From the NCBI RefSeq assembly GCF_000003815.2, contig NC_049991.1, positions 7,276,087 to 7,340,086 of the forward strand: 64,000 nucleotides of DNA, in the 5' to 3' direction. The stretch is from Branchiostoma floridae (Eukaryota > Chordata > Leptocardii > Amphioxiformes > Branchiostomatidae). A program made the position numbers and the translations under genes. Positions 1 through 11,161 of the stretch are shown piece by piece; the stretch's first letter is position 1; the number at the start of each line of letters is the position of its first letter. Below the pieces are notes generated by a model, which did no database searches, was not told the origin of the DNA, and saw only the letters and a program-made list of their open reading frames with translations.

Positions 1-946
1 CTTTTTATATACATCTACTAGTAAAAGCTGGTTCCGTAATACAAGCCATTTTTGTTAAGTTGATTTAAACTGCTGCAGAAATGGATTGTCCAGGGTAAGG
101 TTATCGATCAGGAATGTAAGTTGCATTACGTGCTATATGATATTACTAAAATTACACAAAATCTCATGAGACACTTCTCTGTCACAAGGTATACATAGCC
201 CTTCGCTGTAAGTGGTGCTGTCACCAAATCCCAAAGCAACTAAGCCTACCAACCTGTTTCCATGCTCTTAATCATTTCGGCATGTGCCTCAGTGAATAGG
301 TCGGCCGGAGCTCTTATCTTGATGGGCGGTTCCGCTGGGTTTGCAGAAAGAGATAAAATCAGATGTAGAGTTCAATGTTAACGCTGAAGGGTTTGTCTCT
401 AGCTCTGTTACTGCGACTTTAGGATTGATAGATACAGGCTTGAATTTTACTAAACAGTACTATATCTATGTCTCCATTAAAGAATGCAGCAGAAATTCCG
501 TTTTTTGTATCTTTTCATCTGGATGTGCCATGGTCTTGATTTTTAGTGGCAGATAGCTTGTGACATATGAAATATATGGCAGGTTGCTCTGGAACTGCAG
601 GAGCATTTTGTCAAAGTCTTCTAAGGATGATAACTGAACATGGGAACGACAAATTTAGATGATTTTTTGTATGTATGTAAATTAGACAGAGATGTACAAC
701 AAGTGCAAATTATGCAAACTTGCACATAATATGCATATTAAATTAGAAAAATCTATACCTCTAGTGTTTTTCATTACAGGACTCATACCCCTAACGTATG
801 TAGTTTGTGGCTGGTGGAACATTAACAGATACGTCCTTAATTTGCATACTTAATGCAAAAGTACCATAATTCTTCCAAGTGTTATATGATTTGACAATCA
901 ATATTGTGACCGGTGTAACTTATTTAGAGGTGTACATATACTCTTA
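1..946. other. Intergenic, no gene recognised
   Basis: Short open frames occur but none has coding character, splice context or a recognisable motif. Around 710-745 there is a TATGCAAA / ATGCATATT pair, a weak version of the ATGCAAAT...ATTTGCAT inverted signature seen in a dispersed repeat family elsewhere in the window, so part of this stretch is probably old repeat. Confidence 0.5.
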
Positions 947-1074
947 AAGCAGAGGTCGAATCGCGCAGATATAGTAGTAGTCGGAAAAATTACACGGGCG
1001 CTCTCCCTACGTAGGAAGAGCGCCCGGGTAATTTTTGCGACTACTGCTATATCTGCGCGATTCGATCTCTGCTT
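947..1074. repeat. Foldback MITE, near-perfect 128-bp hairpin
   Basis: The left arm starts AAGCAGAGGTCGAATCGCGC and the right arm ends GCGCGATTCGATCTCTGCTT. The two arms (about 60 bp each) are reverse complements with only a few mismatches and meet around TACGTAG near 1010. There is no coding potential. This is typical of a non-autonomous foldback transposon; I could not see a convincing target-site duplication, so the superfamily is unassigned. Confidence 0.85.
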
Positions 1075-1440
1075 GGAAAGTAGCGTACATAACCAAGCTT
1101 AGATTATGTAAATGTGGAGGTCATTTTCATATTCAGACTATTTCATGGAGATATGAGGTCTCCGAACTCTTGAAATGATGTATTTACTGAGTTACTGACC
1201 CCCTTTCGTCGCTGGAGAGACATAAGGCCATGGCTATGCACTTTACTGCCTTAAGTTTGAGTCACGGCACACATGTCTCAGCACAATCTACCATTGTAAC
1301 TTTGTTTAAAAATGTGAAATCATCACATAATAGGCAAATTGGTTTATTCCCTTCGTGAAACGAAGGGTTTAAAGTCAGTGTTGTTTTGATGTCAGGTGGT
1401 CGTTTGTCAGCCTGATAACTAGGGAACGCGTGGATGGATG

Positions 1441-2030
1441 GTTTTAATATTTAGTATGTGAGTAGGATTAGACATGACGAAGGACTGGCAGGAATTGCGT
1501 TACGGCAGGGCGCTCTAGCGGCGTGTTATGGTACTGCAGCGGAACTTCCGGTTTTGCTATTTTTTGTTTGGGACTTGTTTGGGTGATGATTTGTAAGTGG
1601 TAGGTAGCTGTGTAAAAGCATAGTAAGGTGTGTAAGTTTTGGCCACCTAGGGGTTTCGCAGGGGCGTTGAAAGTAATTCTTGTTTTAGGTTTTGAGAAGG
1701 AATAATGCAAGAAGGGGTTGATGGATGTTAATGACTGTAGGTATGCTGACAGCTTACGTAATGATGTACATAATTGTATAATTGTTATGCAAATTAGGTG
1801 GTAATTTGCATGATACAATAGGTATGTGTACAAACCTTATATAGGTCTTGTCTGTGAACAATCCAGCTACGTAAGTCCATGGCAGATTGATCTGATTTTT
1901 GGTATGTGGGTAGTTCTTGAGAAGGAGATGAAACGTACGAGGTGTTTTTTCGTCTAGTGGCTTCTGACGGTTTTGCAGGGGATGTTTGTACTTGAGAAAT
2001 AGTGTATAGTGTGCTTAGTGTGGCCATTTC
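1441..2030. repeat. Dispersed repeat family (CTAGCGGC / ACTGCAGC monomers)
   Basis: This stretch carries the repeated phrase 'gcgctctagcggcgtgttatgg', then 'tactgcagcggaactt', and the inverted pair ATGCAAATTAG / TAATTTGCATG near 1788-1815. The same phrases recur at 9770-10800, 47220-47480 and 55910-56170. Open frames here are incidental. I read it as a diverged member of a non-autonomous repeat family that also makes the polymorphic insertion at 9695-11032. Confidence 0.65.
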
Positions 2031-3220
2031 GCAATAGTGGTTTATATTTAGGAGTTACGTCATTCAGTTGTGCATGGGCACCGTAACCCACAGGAAGTGA
2101 CCCCAAAGGTCATAGTTGCGCAATAGAGGACAGCACGACTTATATATACCAGACGATTACAAGACAATGGTACTATAGGGACAGTACATTATACATGATG
2201 GGGTGTAAATGTTTCCTATAAGATTTGATAATCTGTAGATTAAAGGCAATGAATAAGAGCAATGATGATATTGTTTACAGGGGCCTATATTATACGTTTT
2301 AAAAGGGTTGTACATGTAACAGTTACTACCGGTACAATACATTGTTGAACAAAGCAGAGTTTGTTTTTCACAGTAACTTGTAGTCATTGGTGAGATTGTT
2401 TATAGGGATTGTACATTAGACATATAGGATGCACAATGTAGTGGACTGCATTGTGAAACAAAGAATGCTACATCATCATTGTTGCAATCGCAAGCAACAA
2501 ATCGGCAATACTGATCTGTAAAGGGGGCTGTACAAAGAAAAACTATAATTTATAATATCACTTTGTAGAAACGTCCATGCAATGTATCAAGTCGTCAATA
2601 TTGACAATATTGATCCGTCAACCCTTCCCTTGTTATTACCATCTAAAGGGATGATTCGATTGCGTACGCGCGGAAAACTTGCTGTCAATTCCGGGAATTT
2701 TTATCAATCGGACATACTAGTACACAACTCAGTTAGGCTAATATTTCTCTCTTTGTTAGTTAGAGTCCATTCCAAGTCATCGTGCGGATGTTTGTTGTCA
2801 TTGTTTAGAATTGATTTTAAAGTTTTGTAATTATATTTCTAGAATCGACATTTGATACTTCAGAAATATTTTTAACATTATTTCAATTTTATAGATATTT
2901 CCCCTATAAAACTTTGGAAATAATCATGGTGTAGAAATAGATACTTCTGATGGTTTCTAAATGGTGATAACAGCATTCTACCATTATTTACCATTTTCTA
3001 CCATATTTTGTAACATTTTGTAAATGGGTCAGTGGGCTGGGAAGATAGCAATTCACACATCCTTGAAAAGTATGATTGGGTGTCAATGCAATAATGGCCC
3101 ACCACAAAGGATCCACCAGTGCCCAGCAGTGAAATCTAACAATATACAGAGGCAACAACAGGGCTTACTTTTATGGGGGCAATAAACTGATTTTACCATT
3201 TGGCAAAGTTTAAATGTGAA
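2031..3220. other. Intergenic, no gene recognised
   Basis: AT-rich sequence without recognisable exons. About 100 bp around 2645-2730 (AAAGGGATGAT ... ATTCCGGGAATTTTTATCAATCG) is similar to 14955-15025 on the far side of the LINE block, which suggests a shared old repeat or an ancient local duplication. Confidence 0.5.
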
Positions 3221-3407
3221 AGAATCACACAGAGGTTTCACAATTATTCTAAAAAATATTTTGTACAGTTACTTTCAAAATGTTTCTAAACTATTCAAAT
3301 GAATTCAAATAGATGAATATTTTCTTAGTCAATTTAAAAAAAATCAATTATTGTGGCTTAGATATTCTTTTATTCAACATAATTCAGACTTATTACAACT
3401 ATCAGCT

Positions 3408-3423
3408 ATAACCCTCATGGTGA
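3408..3423 (+). repeat. LINE target-site duplication, copy 1 5' side
   Basis: ATAACCCTCATGGTGA occurs here, again at 8518-8533 just before LINE copy 2, and at 14647-14662 just after the A-rich 3' end of copy 2. A 16-bp direct repeat bounding a non-LTR element is the expected target-site duplication. Confidence 0.85.
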
Positions 3424-3524
3424 GTCCAAGATGGCGCCCGTAGACACACGTATAGTCTAAGGGCTCCCTGCTACACTGCGGATATCCAACAAATTTCCTC
3501 ATTCTGAGCCTCCATTTCACCACC

Positions 3525-4289
3525 ATGACGACCACACCGTCCACTAGGGAAGTTAAGAGAGTCTCAGACCTTGTTGACTCTCAGCTGAGACTCAGTTTTG
3601 ACAAGTTGAAAGAAGAGTTCCTGGGCGCTGTGAAGCAAGACATTTTAGCGGCCATAAAGGCTGAAGTCAGACACGAACTGGACCAGTTTAAGTCGTCATT
3701 CCAAGCTGAGATTGACGAGCTGAAGCACACACTTGTCGAGAAAGACGAAGAACTGACTACACTAAAGGTACGCTTAGCCGAAGCCGAAAGTCATGCCGAT
3801 AGAAACGAACAATATAGTCGGAAGCATTGTCTGCTCGTCTTCGGAATCCCCCCTCCCCCATCACCTGAAGAGAGGAAATCAGAGGACTGCGCATCAACAT
3901 TCATGGACTTCACCAGGAAACATCTCGACGTCAGCGTCCAACGATCAGACATCGACATAGCACACCGTGTTGGCCGGCCTCGTGACGGAGCTCACACAGT
4001 CATCGTCAAGTTCACCAACTATGCAAAGCGTCAGGAAGTCTACAAGGCCAAGAAACGACTAAAGGGGAAAACAAACAGCACGGGCAAACCCTACATCATC
4101 AGAGAAAACTTGACCAAACGCAACCTTGAACTGTGTAATTCTGCAAAACGCCTGCCCAGTGTCAGCTCCGCATGGACCCAAGATGGCAAGATTTTCGTCA
4201 AGGTCAACTGCGAAGGCGGCGATCCAGAGATACACCGAATCACCGGCCCCACCGACATCCACCAGCTCGAACTGATGGCTAACAAGTAA
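3525..4289 (+). CDS. LINE ORF1 nucleic-acid-binding protein (copy 1)
   Basis: 254 aa, starting at an ATG in good context (caccATGACG). Residues about 15-95 are strongly heptad-like and charged, consistent with a trimerising coiled coil. They are followed by an RRM-like region with HADRNEQYSRKHCLLVFGI and a basic C-terminal segment (YIIRENLTKRNLELCNSAKR). This is the L1-ORF1-like layout found in many CR1/L2-type elements, where ORF1 coats the element RNA and acts as a nucleic-acid chaperone. The sequence is identical to the copy-2 ORF1 at 8635-9399. Confidence 0.85.
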   Translation: MTTTPSTREVKRVSDLVDSQLRLSFDKLKEEFLGAVKQDILAAIKAEVRHELDQFKSSFQAEIDELKHTLVEKDEELTTLKVRLAEAESHADRNEQYSRKHCLLVFGIPPPPSPEERKSEDCASTFMDFTRKHLDVSVQRSDIDIAHRVGRPRDGAHTVIVKFTNYAKRQEVYKAKKRLKGKTNSTGKPYIIRENLTKRNLELCNSAKRLPSVSSAWTQDGKIFVKVNCEGGDPEIHRITGPTDIHQLELMANK

Positions 4290-4547
4290 AACTTGAAGCT
4301 ATTATGTTTATTCACCAAGCTATTCACATATGATCTACTTTCACCATATTGCTTTTCATGTCGTCCGATCCGTCGAACATGATTAAAGGCAATCAGATCA
4401 CCTGTAAGGGGCTCAGCTTATCATTGCACTCTATGAAGCTCAACGCAGTGACATTCTGTTTATGTTGATCATATGTTTGATGTTTCATTTAACGTTATGA
4501 TGTTTCTGGGTTATTTGAAGGGCATGTTCGCCCCTTCTTTTCTTTTT

Positions 4548-4647
4548 NNNNNNNNNNNNNNNNNNNNNNNNNNNNNNNNNNNNNNNNNNNNNNNNNNNNN
4601 NNNNNNNNNNNNNNNNNNNNNNNNNNNNNNNNNNNNNNNNNNNNNNN
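4548..4647. other. Assembly gap, 100 N
   Basis: Exactly 100 N, a default size for an unknown gap. The matching place in copy 2 (after 9657) shows only about 17 bp between the same flanks, so almost no sequence is missing here. Confidence 0.95.
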
Positions 4648-4796
4648 GTTATGTTCTTATTGCTTCTCTAGTTTTGATTGTGTTTTTGTATGTCCGGGCT
4701 GGCGCGCCAATCAATCAATACTTAGTTACTGTTACTCACGAATGCATGACAGAGAGACAAGTAGCATCAAACTCAGTACAAGACTCAGTATAACTA

Positions 4797-7634
4797 ATGC
4801 CTGTAAATAATCAGAAACACTTTTCTCTCTGTCACGCAAACGTGAGGAGTCTTCCCGCACATGATTTTACCAAACTCCACGAACTTGAGACCATTGCTCT
4901 AGAGGAGGGGTACGATGTCATTGCTCTCTCCGAGACATGGTGTGACTCCACCATCCCAGACGTAGATATGTACCTCCCCTCTTATCAAGTCCCCATGCGT
5001 CGAGATCGCAACCGCCATGGTGGCGGAGTTGCACTGTATATATCCAACTCTGTACCATGTAAAAGGAGGAGCGATCTAGAAAGTGATACGTCTGAAGCAA
5101 TCTGGTGTGAGGTGGATATCGGTATGAAACTATTTGTTTGTTGTTGTTGTTATAGACCGCCCGGCCAGAGTGCAGAGGAACGCTCCACATTCTTTGAGCA
5201 CCTGCAACAATCAGTTGACGTAATTATTGACAGCGGCCCTTCTGACAAAACTACTATTGTCTTGCTTGGTGATTTGAATGCAAATTCTGACAATGCCGCT
5301 TCCACGATTGAAATGTTTACATCAGAAAACAACTTCGACCAGCTGATTTCAGAGCCCACTCGCATTACCGACACATCGTCATCCTTGCTCGATGTCCTCA
5401 TTACAGATTCACCAAGTCTCTTTGCGGAGTGTGGTACAAACCCGCCTTTGTCAAATTGTGACCACTCACTTGTATATGGCAAAATGTATCTTAAAATCCC
5501 CCGTGTTAAAACCTACAAACGTACTGTATACGAGTTTCATAAGGCAGATTATGAAGGATTGAACTCTGAGCTCTTACTTATAGATTGGGGTTCCATTGTC
5601 TCGGAGAACATTCCGGACATAAACGCCTTAACCGAAACATTCATGACAACCCTTTCTACAACGATCGCGCGGTTTGTACCCAGCAAACAGGTCACAATCC
5701 GACCAAGAGACCAACTTTGGATGAAGTGTGAAATCAGACAAATGCTAAGGAAGAAGAGACGAATGTACCGTAAATACATGAAAACTAACAGGCCAGAGAT
5801 ATACAACACATTCAAGCATATCCGTAATAGTTGTACAAAGTTAATCAGAAAGGCGAAGCACAACCACAGACTCGGCCTTTGTCTCGACCTGGCAAATTCA
5901 TCCTCGAACCCAAAAAAGTGGTGGTCCGTCTCTAAAGAAATATTCATGGGTAAGATAGATCGAACATTACCACCCTTAGTCGAAGATGAATTTACTATTA
6001 CGGACGACAAGACCAAGGCCAATGTCTTTAATTCTTACTTCGCTTCTCAATCAAATCTTGACACAACAGGCGCCTCTCTTCCCTTGTTTACAACTAGAAC
6101 TGACACGGCCATCGACTGCATAATCTGCTCCCCCTCTGAAGTTTATGAAATTTTGTGTAACCTTGATGTTAACAAGGCCACAGGTCCTGATGGTCTTGGT
6201 AACAGGCTTTTAAAAAACGTCGCCCCATCATTGGCTAATCCACTATCAAAATTATTCAATATCTCCATACAGCACGGGTGCTTCCCGGACATTTGGAAAT
6301 GCTCGAACGTAGTGCCTGTACATAAGAAAGGCGACAAGCAGACAAAGGAAAACTACAGACCCATATCCCTCCTATGTTGTGTATCCAAAGTTTTTGAACG
6401 AGTAGTTCACAGCTCACTTTCCTCGTACTCCACCAAAACAAGCTTCTTACTGATCGTAACGCCGGGTTCGCCCTTGGAGATTCTACCGTCAACTCCTTAA
6501 CATACCTTGTTCACAAAATTCATCAAGCACTTGACCAAGGACTTGAACCCGCGCAGTTTTCCTTGATATTTCCAAAGCCTTTGATAAGGTTTGCACACCG
6601 GCTTACTCTTNNNNNNNNNNNNNNNNNNNNNNNNNNNNNNNNNNNNNNNNNNNNNNNNNNNNNNNNNNNNNNNNNNNNNNNNNNNNNNNNNNNNNNNNNN
6701 NNNNNNNNNNNNNNNNNNNNNNNNNNNNNNNNNNNNNNNNNNNNNNNNNNNNNNNNNNNNNNNNNNNNNNNNNNNNNNNNNNNNNNNNNNNNNNNNNNNN
6801 NNNNNNNNNNNNNNNNNNNNNNNNNNNNNNNNNNNNNNNNNNNNNNNNNNNNNNNNNNNNNNNNNNNNNNNNNNNNNNNNNNNNNNNNNNNNNNNNNNNN
6901 NNNNNNNNNNNNNNNNNNNNNNNNNNNNNNNNNNNNNNNNNNNNNNNNNNNNNNNNNNNNNNNNNNNNNNNNNNNNNNNNNNNNNNNNNNNNNNNNNNNN
7001 NNNNNNNNNNNNNNNNNNNNNNNNNNNNNNNNNNNNNNNNNNNNNNNNNNNNNNNNNNNNNNNNNNNNNNNNNNNNNNNNNNNNNNNNNNNNNNNNNNNN
7101 NNNNNGACGAAAGCGTTCAGTATCTGAAATCTACTGAAAAGAATTTCTTGCTTTGTCCCACGGAAAACACTCGAGACTCTGTACAAAGCCATGATACGTC
7201 CCTTGATTGAGTATGCCAACGTCGCCTGGTGCGGTATTCTTAAGAAAGACTCTGACTCACTCGAATCAGTACAGGTGTCCGCGGCTAAGGTCTGCACGGG
7301 TGCACTAAGGGGGACGAATCACAGCCGCATCTTAACGGAGGTCGGTTGGGACACAATTGCCACCAGACGGGAAAAGCATGTACTTATTCACTTCTATAAA
7401 ATGGCCAGTGGCTCTGCACCAAATTATCTCCATGAACTGGTACCTCCACTTATCCGTGATTCCACCCCTTATGGCCTTCGAGATGACCAGAACTACCTCC
7501 CTATTGCCCTAAGAACCGAAAAGTACAAAAGATCCTTCTTACCTGCCGCAGTTTTCTCCTGGAGTCAACTTCCTTTGTCCGCCAAAACATCACCAGCTAT
7601 TAGTATTTTTAAAAGAGAACTAGTCTTTCTTTGA
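4797..7634 (+). CDS. LINE ORF2 endonuclease-reverse transcriptase (copy 1, broken by gap)
   Basis: Same protein as the intact 946-aa ORF2 of copy 2. The AP-endonuclease and early reverse transcriptase portion reads through to about 6430. The frame is then lost by missing bases near the gap edge, and 495 N at 6611-7105 replace the catalytic palm. The C-terminal part resumes from about 7191 and ends in FKRELVFL at 7634. The gap has exactly the length of the corresponding copy-2 segment (12979-13473). The frame breaks are best read as sequencing errors at contig ends, not biological inactivation. Confidence 0.8.
6611..7105. other. Assembly gap, 495 N
   Basis: The gap length equals that of the aligned copy-2 segment, so this is a sized gap. 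Open frames drawn across it are meaningless. Confidence 0.95.
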
Positions 7635-7689
7635 CAGCCCGCCCAGACACACCCACTACTCCCATGGCCACGGACGCCCTGCAGTTCAC

Positions 7690-8025
7690 TTGACTAGACT
7701 CAGACTCGACTTCAGCCAGCTTAACTCACACCTATTCAAACACCATTGTATAACTAGCCCTACTTGTGAATGTGGGAATTCAAACGAGACAACTGAACAC
7801 TACTTGTTGCACTGCGAACTATACAATAGCGAAAGGATTCATATGTTGCACTCCATATCCCGTTTAAACCTAGAAGAATTACTCTCGCCTGACCCCCTTA
7901 ACTCATCTGACAATACTTTATGCACCCTTCTCACCATGGGCAGCCCTTTCCTTCCACACTCGATAAATTGTAACATCTTTGACTATGTTTTCAATTTCAT
8001 AAAAATGACCGGAAGATTTACTTAA
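7690..8025 (+). CDS. LINE ORF2 C-terminal zinc-ribbon-like segment in a shifted frame (copy 1)
   Basis: Encodes TRLRLDFSQLNSHLF followed by CECGNSNETTEHYLLHC, the Cys/His tail usually fused in frame to CR1/L2 reverse transcriptases. Here it lies in the +1 frame relative to ORF2. It is identical to copy 2 at 14058-14393, so the frame break is shared by both copies. Confidence 0.65.
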   Translation: MTRLRLDFSQLNSHLFKHHCITSPTCECGNSNETTEHYLLHCELYNSERIHMLHSISRLNLEELLSPDPLNSSDNTLCTLLTMGSPFLPHSINCNIFDYVFNFIKMTGRFT

Positions 8026-8227
8026 TCTGATTTGAAATTGATTGGTAATGCCAGCCTTGTATGCGCTTTAGCCCGTTTTTGTTGTTAGCATTTGTGTTAT
8101 TCTTATGTTGCAAAATGACGTTTATGTTTATGTCATCTTAAGTTATACGTTTCGTTATAATCTCAATTTTGTTACTTTTGTGTGTCATTGTATGTGCATT
8201 GTTAGAGCAGAAGACCTCCATAAGCTC

Positions 8228-8327
8228 NNNNNNNNNNNNNNNNNNNNNNNNNNNNNNNNNNNNNNNNNNNNNNNNNNNNNNNNNNNNNNNNNNNNNNNNN
8301 NNNNNNNNNNNNNNNNNNNNNNNNNNN
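8228..8327. other. Assembly gap, 100 N, separating the two LINE copies
   Basis: Immediately right of the gap, sequence from the 5' flank of the LINE starts again (compare 3221 onward with 8328 onward). This is what a contig join between two haplotypes would produce. Confidence 0.9.
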
Positions 8328-8517
8328 TGTGAAGATCACACAGAGGTTTCCAATTATTCTAAAAAATATTTTGTACAGTTACTTTCAAAATGTTTCTAAA
8401 CTATTCAAATGAATTCAAATAGATGAATATTTTCTTAGTCAATTTAAAAAAAATCAATTATTGTGGCTTAGATATTCTTTTATTCAACATAATTCAGACT
8501 TATTACAACTATCAGCT

Positions 8518-8533
8518 ATAACCCTCATGGTGA
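8518..8533 (+). repeat. LINE target-site duplication, copy 2 5' side
   Basis: ATAACCCTCATGGTGA, matched at 14647-14662. Confidence 0.9.
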
Positions 8534-8634
8534 GTCCAAGATGGCGCCCGTAGACACACGTATAGTCTAAGGGCTCCCTGCTACACTGCGGATATCCAAC
8601 AAATTTCCTCATTCTGAGCCTCCATTTCACCACC

Positions 8635-9399
8635 ATGACGACCACACCGTCCACTAGGGAAGTTAAGAGAGTCTCAGACCTTGTTGACTCTCAGCTGAGA
8701 CTCAGTTTTGACAAGTTGAAAGAAGAGTTCCTGGGCGCTGTGAAGCAAGACATTTTAGCGGCCATAAAGGCTGAAGTCAGACACGAACTGGACCAGTTTA
8801 AGTCGTCATTCCAAGCTGAGATTGACGAGCTGAAGCACACACTTGTCGAGAAAGACGAAGAACTGACTACACTAAAGGTACGCTTAGCCGAAGCCGAAAG
8901 TCATGCCGATAGAAACGAACAATATAGTCGGAAGCATTGTCTGCTCGTCTTCGGAATCCCCCCTCCCCCATCACCTGAAGAGAGGAAATCAGAGGACTGC
9001 GCATCAACATTCATGGACTTCACCAGGAAACATCTCGACGTCAGCGTCCAACGATCAGACATCGACATAGCACACCGTGTTGGCCGGCCTCGTGACGGAG
9101 CTCACACAGTCATCGTCAAGTTCACCAACTATGCAAAGCGTCAGGAAGTCTACAAGGCCAAGAAACGACTAAAGGGGAAAACAAACAGCACGGGCAAACC
9201 CTACATCATCAGAGAAAACTTGACCAAACGCAACCTTGAACTGTGTAATTCTGCAAAACGCCTGCCCAGTGTCAGCTCCGCATGGACCCAAGATGGCAAG
9301 ATTTTCGTCAAGGTCAACTGCGAAGGCGGCGATCCAGAGATACACCGAATCACCGGCCCCACCGACATCCACCAGCTCGAACTGATGGCTAACAAGTAA
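8635..9399 (+). CDS. LINE ORF1 nucleic-acid-binding protein (copy 2)
   Basis: 254 aa with an N-terminal coiled coil (about residues 15-95), an RRM-like centre (LLVFGIPPPP, IDIAHRVGRPRDGAHTVIV) and a basic C-terminal domain. It is predicted to bind element RNA and assist target-primed reverse transcription. The start ATG is preceded by CACC and follows about 100 bp of leader. It is intact and identical to copy 1. Confidence 0.88.
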   Translation: MTTTPSTREVKRVSDLVDSQLRLSFDKLKEEFLGAVKQDILAAIKAEVRHELDQFKSSFQAEIDELKHTLVEKDEELTTLKVRLAEAESHADRNEQYSRKHCLLVFGIPPPPSPEERKSEDCASTFMDFTRKHLDVSVQRSDIDIAHRVGRPRDGAHTVIVKFTNYAKRQEVYKAKKRLKGKTNSTGKPYIIRENLTKRNLELCNSAKRLPSVSSAWTQDGKIFVKVNCEGGDPEIHRITGPTDIHQLELMANK

Positions 9400-9694
9400 A
9401 ACTTGAAGCTATTATGTTTATTCACCAAGCTATTCACATATGATCTACTTTCACCATATTGCTTTTCATGTCGTCCGATCCGTCGAACATGATTAAAGGC
9501 AATCAGATCACCTGTAAGGGGCTCAGCTTATCATTGCACTCTATGAAGCTCAACGCAGTGACATTCTGTTTATGTTGATCATATGTTTGATGTTTCATTT
9601 AACGTTATGATGTTTCTGGGTTATTTGAAGGGCATGTTCGCCCCTTCTTTTCTTTTTGTAGTCATTATTGCCCAGTTATGTTCTTATTGCTTCT

Positions 9695-11032
9695 GTTATT
9701 CTCTTCGCCAAGAAGAGTATGAGATTGCTTGACTTGGGTCTGTATGTAGGTCAACAGCATATAACTCGAGAAATTGTGGATGGAACTTTGTGATTTTTGG
9801 TAGGTGTGTAGCAGTTGTCGAAAGGAATGCCAAGTGTGAAAACGGTTTACCTGGCGTTTTCCTACGGTACTGCAGCGAGCTTGGTATGTTTTTTGCGGTT
9901 TGTTTTTGGCAGCATAAGTCAAAATCTAGCTGGGCGATTTTCACGAAACTTGGTAGGTGTGTAGCAGTTTTGGAGAGGAAGGTCAAGTGCGAAAATGGTT
10001 TACCTGGCTCTTACCTATGGTGCTGTAGCGGGATTTGTATGTAAGTGCGTTTGTCTGTAAGCAAGATAACTCGAGAACCCTTGAATGGATCCTGATTATA
10101 TTTGTTAGGTGGATTGGGGTTAGGAAAACGAAGGTCAAGTTCGATAATGGGCACCCTAGTGGCTGCCTAAGGTACTGCAGCAAAACTTTTAATTTTGGCA
10201 CTTCGTGTTCTGGACATGCTGTGGTCATGATTTTTGAGTGGTAGATAGCCCTTGAAACAGAGAGTAAGTGCTGTGAGTTTGGACCCCCTAGCGGCTTTTT
10301 GGGACCTGCAGGCACCGATTTCAATTCAAACTTTGGACGAGGATAACTTGAGAACGTATAAACAGATCATCAGGATTTTCGGTATGTAGATAGAATGAGT
10401 GATGACTTATACAATGTAATACTAATTATGCAAATCAGTAGCTTATTTGCATAATTAATGAGGAAAGTTCATAAATCCATGCCAACAGCATATAACTCAA
10501 GAAGCTGTGTATGAATTTTCATGATATTTAGTATTTAAGTAGCGGCTGCGGAAAGGAAGGTTGTGTTCGAAAATAGTTGACGTAGCATTTTCCGTTAGGA
10601 CGGTAGCGGGCCGAGTGTGTGCGTCCTTTTGTTTGTGGAATGCATAACTCGAGAAGCCTTGAAAAAATCCTGATGATATTTGGTAGGTGGGTAGGGGTCA
10701 GGAAAACGAAGATGAATTATGATAGTGGGCCCCCTAGCGGCTTCCTAAGGTACTGCAGCAAAACTTATTAACAGAAATAAACTGTGCTCTATATATCTCA
10801 TTTTGACCTATATCTATGGACACAGCTGTTATACAGATGGTTTGCTGGAGGACGCCCTTACACTGGGGACAAAGTCTAAATTGACAAGCATGAAATTCTG
10901 ATTGACCAGGGATGCTACCAGGTCATCTGTCAGGTCACAGTCTGGTTTTGGTAATGTTTGTGAGGAACAATAAGACCTTAAATTCTTAAATAAAGGCATG
11001 ATTATTTGGCGAAGAGATGGGTTCGTTGAACT
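9695..11032. mobile_element. 1.34-kb non-autonomous insertion inside LINE copy 2
   Basis: Copy 1 reads 'attgcttctctagttttg' straight through. Copy 2 has this extra 1338 bp between 'attgcttct' and 'ctagttttg', so copy 1 is the empty site. Near its ends lie inverted repeats CTCTTCGCCAA (9701-9711) and TTGGCGAAGAG (11006-11016). The body is built of diverged monomers carrying TACTGCAGC and CCTAGCGGC, plus an ATGCAAAT...ATTTGCAT hairpin near 10428-10452. No transposase is encoded. The duplicated target appears to be at most 2 bp, so superfamily assignment is open. Confidence 0.8.
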
Positions 11033-11161
11033 CTAGTTTTGATTGTGTTTTTGTATTGTCCGGCTGGCGCGCCAATCAATCAATACTTAGTTACTGTTAC
11101 TCACGAATGCATGACAGAGAGACAAGTAGCATCAAACTCAGTACAAGACTCAGTATAACTA

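Larger units (their letters stand above)
3424..8227 (+). mobile_element. CR1/L2-type LINE, copy 1 (gapped, likely alternative haplotype)
   Basis: It starts at GTCCAAGATGGCGCCCG right after the target-site duplication and encodes ORF1, an endonuclease-reverse transcriptase ORF2, and a zinc-ribbon-like 3' segment. It is almost identical to copy 2 (8534-14646), including at least 190 bp of flank upstream of the insertion site. It contains two runs of N and ends in a third. Single-base indels relative to copy 2 cluster at the gap edges (for example 'tactccacc' versus 'tacttccacc'), the signature of low-quality read ends. It lacks the 1.34-kb insertion found in copy 2. Most likely it is the other allele of the same insertion, not a second insertion event. 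Confidence 0.9.

Noticed and set aside
4059-6022. Minus-strand frames opposite LINE ORF1 and ORF2 (for example 5549-6022, repeated at 11914-12387)
   Set aside because: Shadows of the LINE coding strand; no motif and no splice or promoter context.
6497-7297. Long open frames across N-filled regions (also 4473-4793, 6563-7210, 8105-8399)
   Set aside because: They are open only because N has no stops; they are assembly gaps inside the LINE.
9695-11032. Helitron assignment because CTAG follows the insert
   Set aside because: The CTAG belongs to the empty site in copy 1, and the insert has inverted subterminal repeats, unlike Helitrons.
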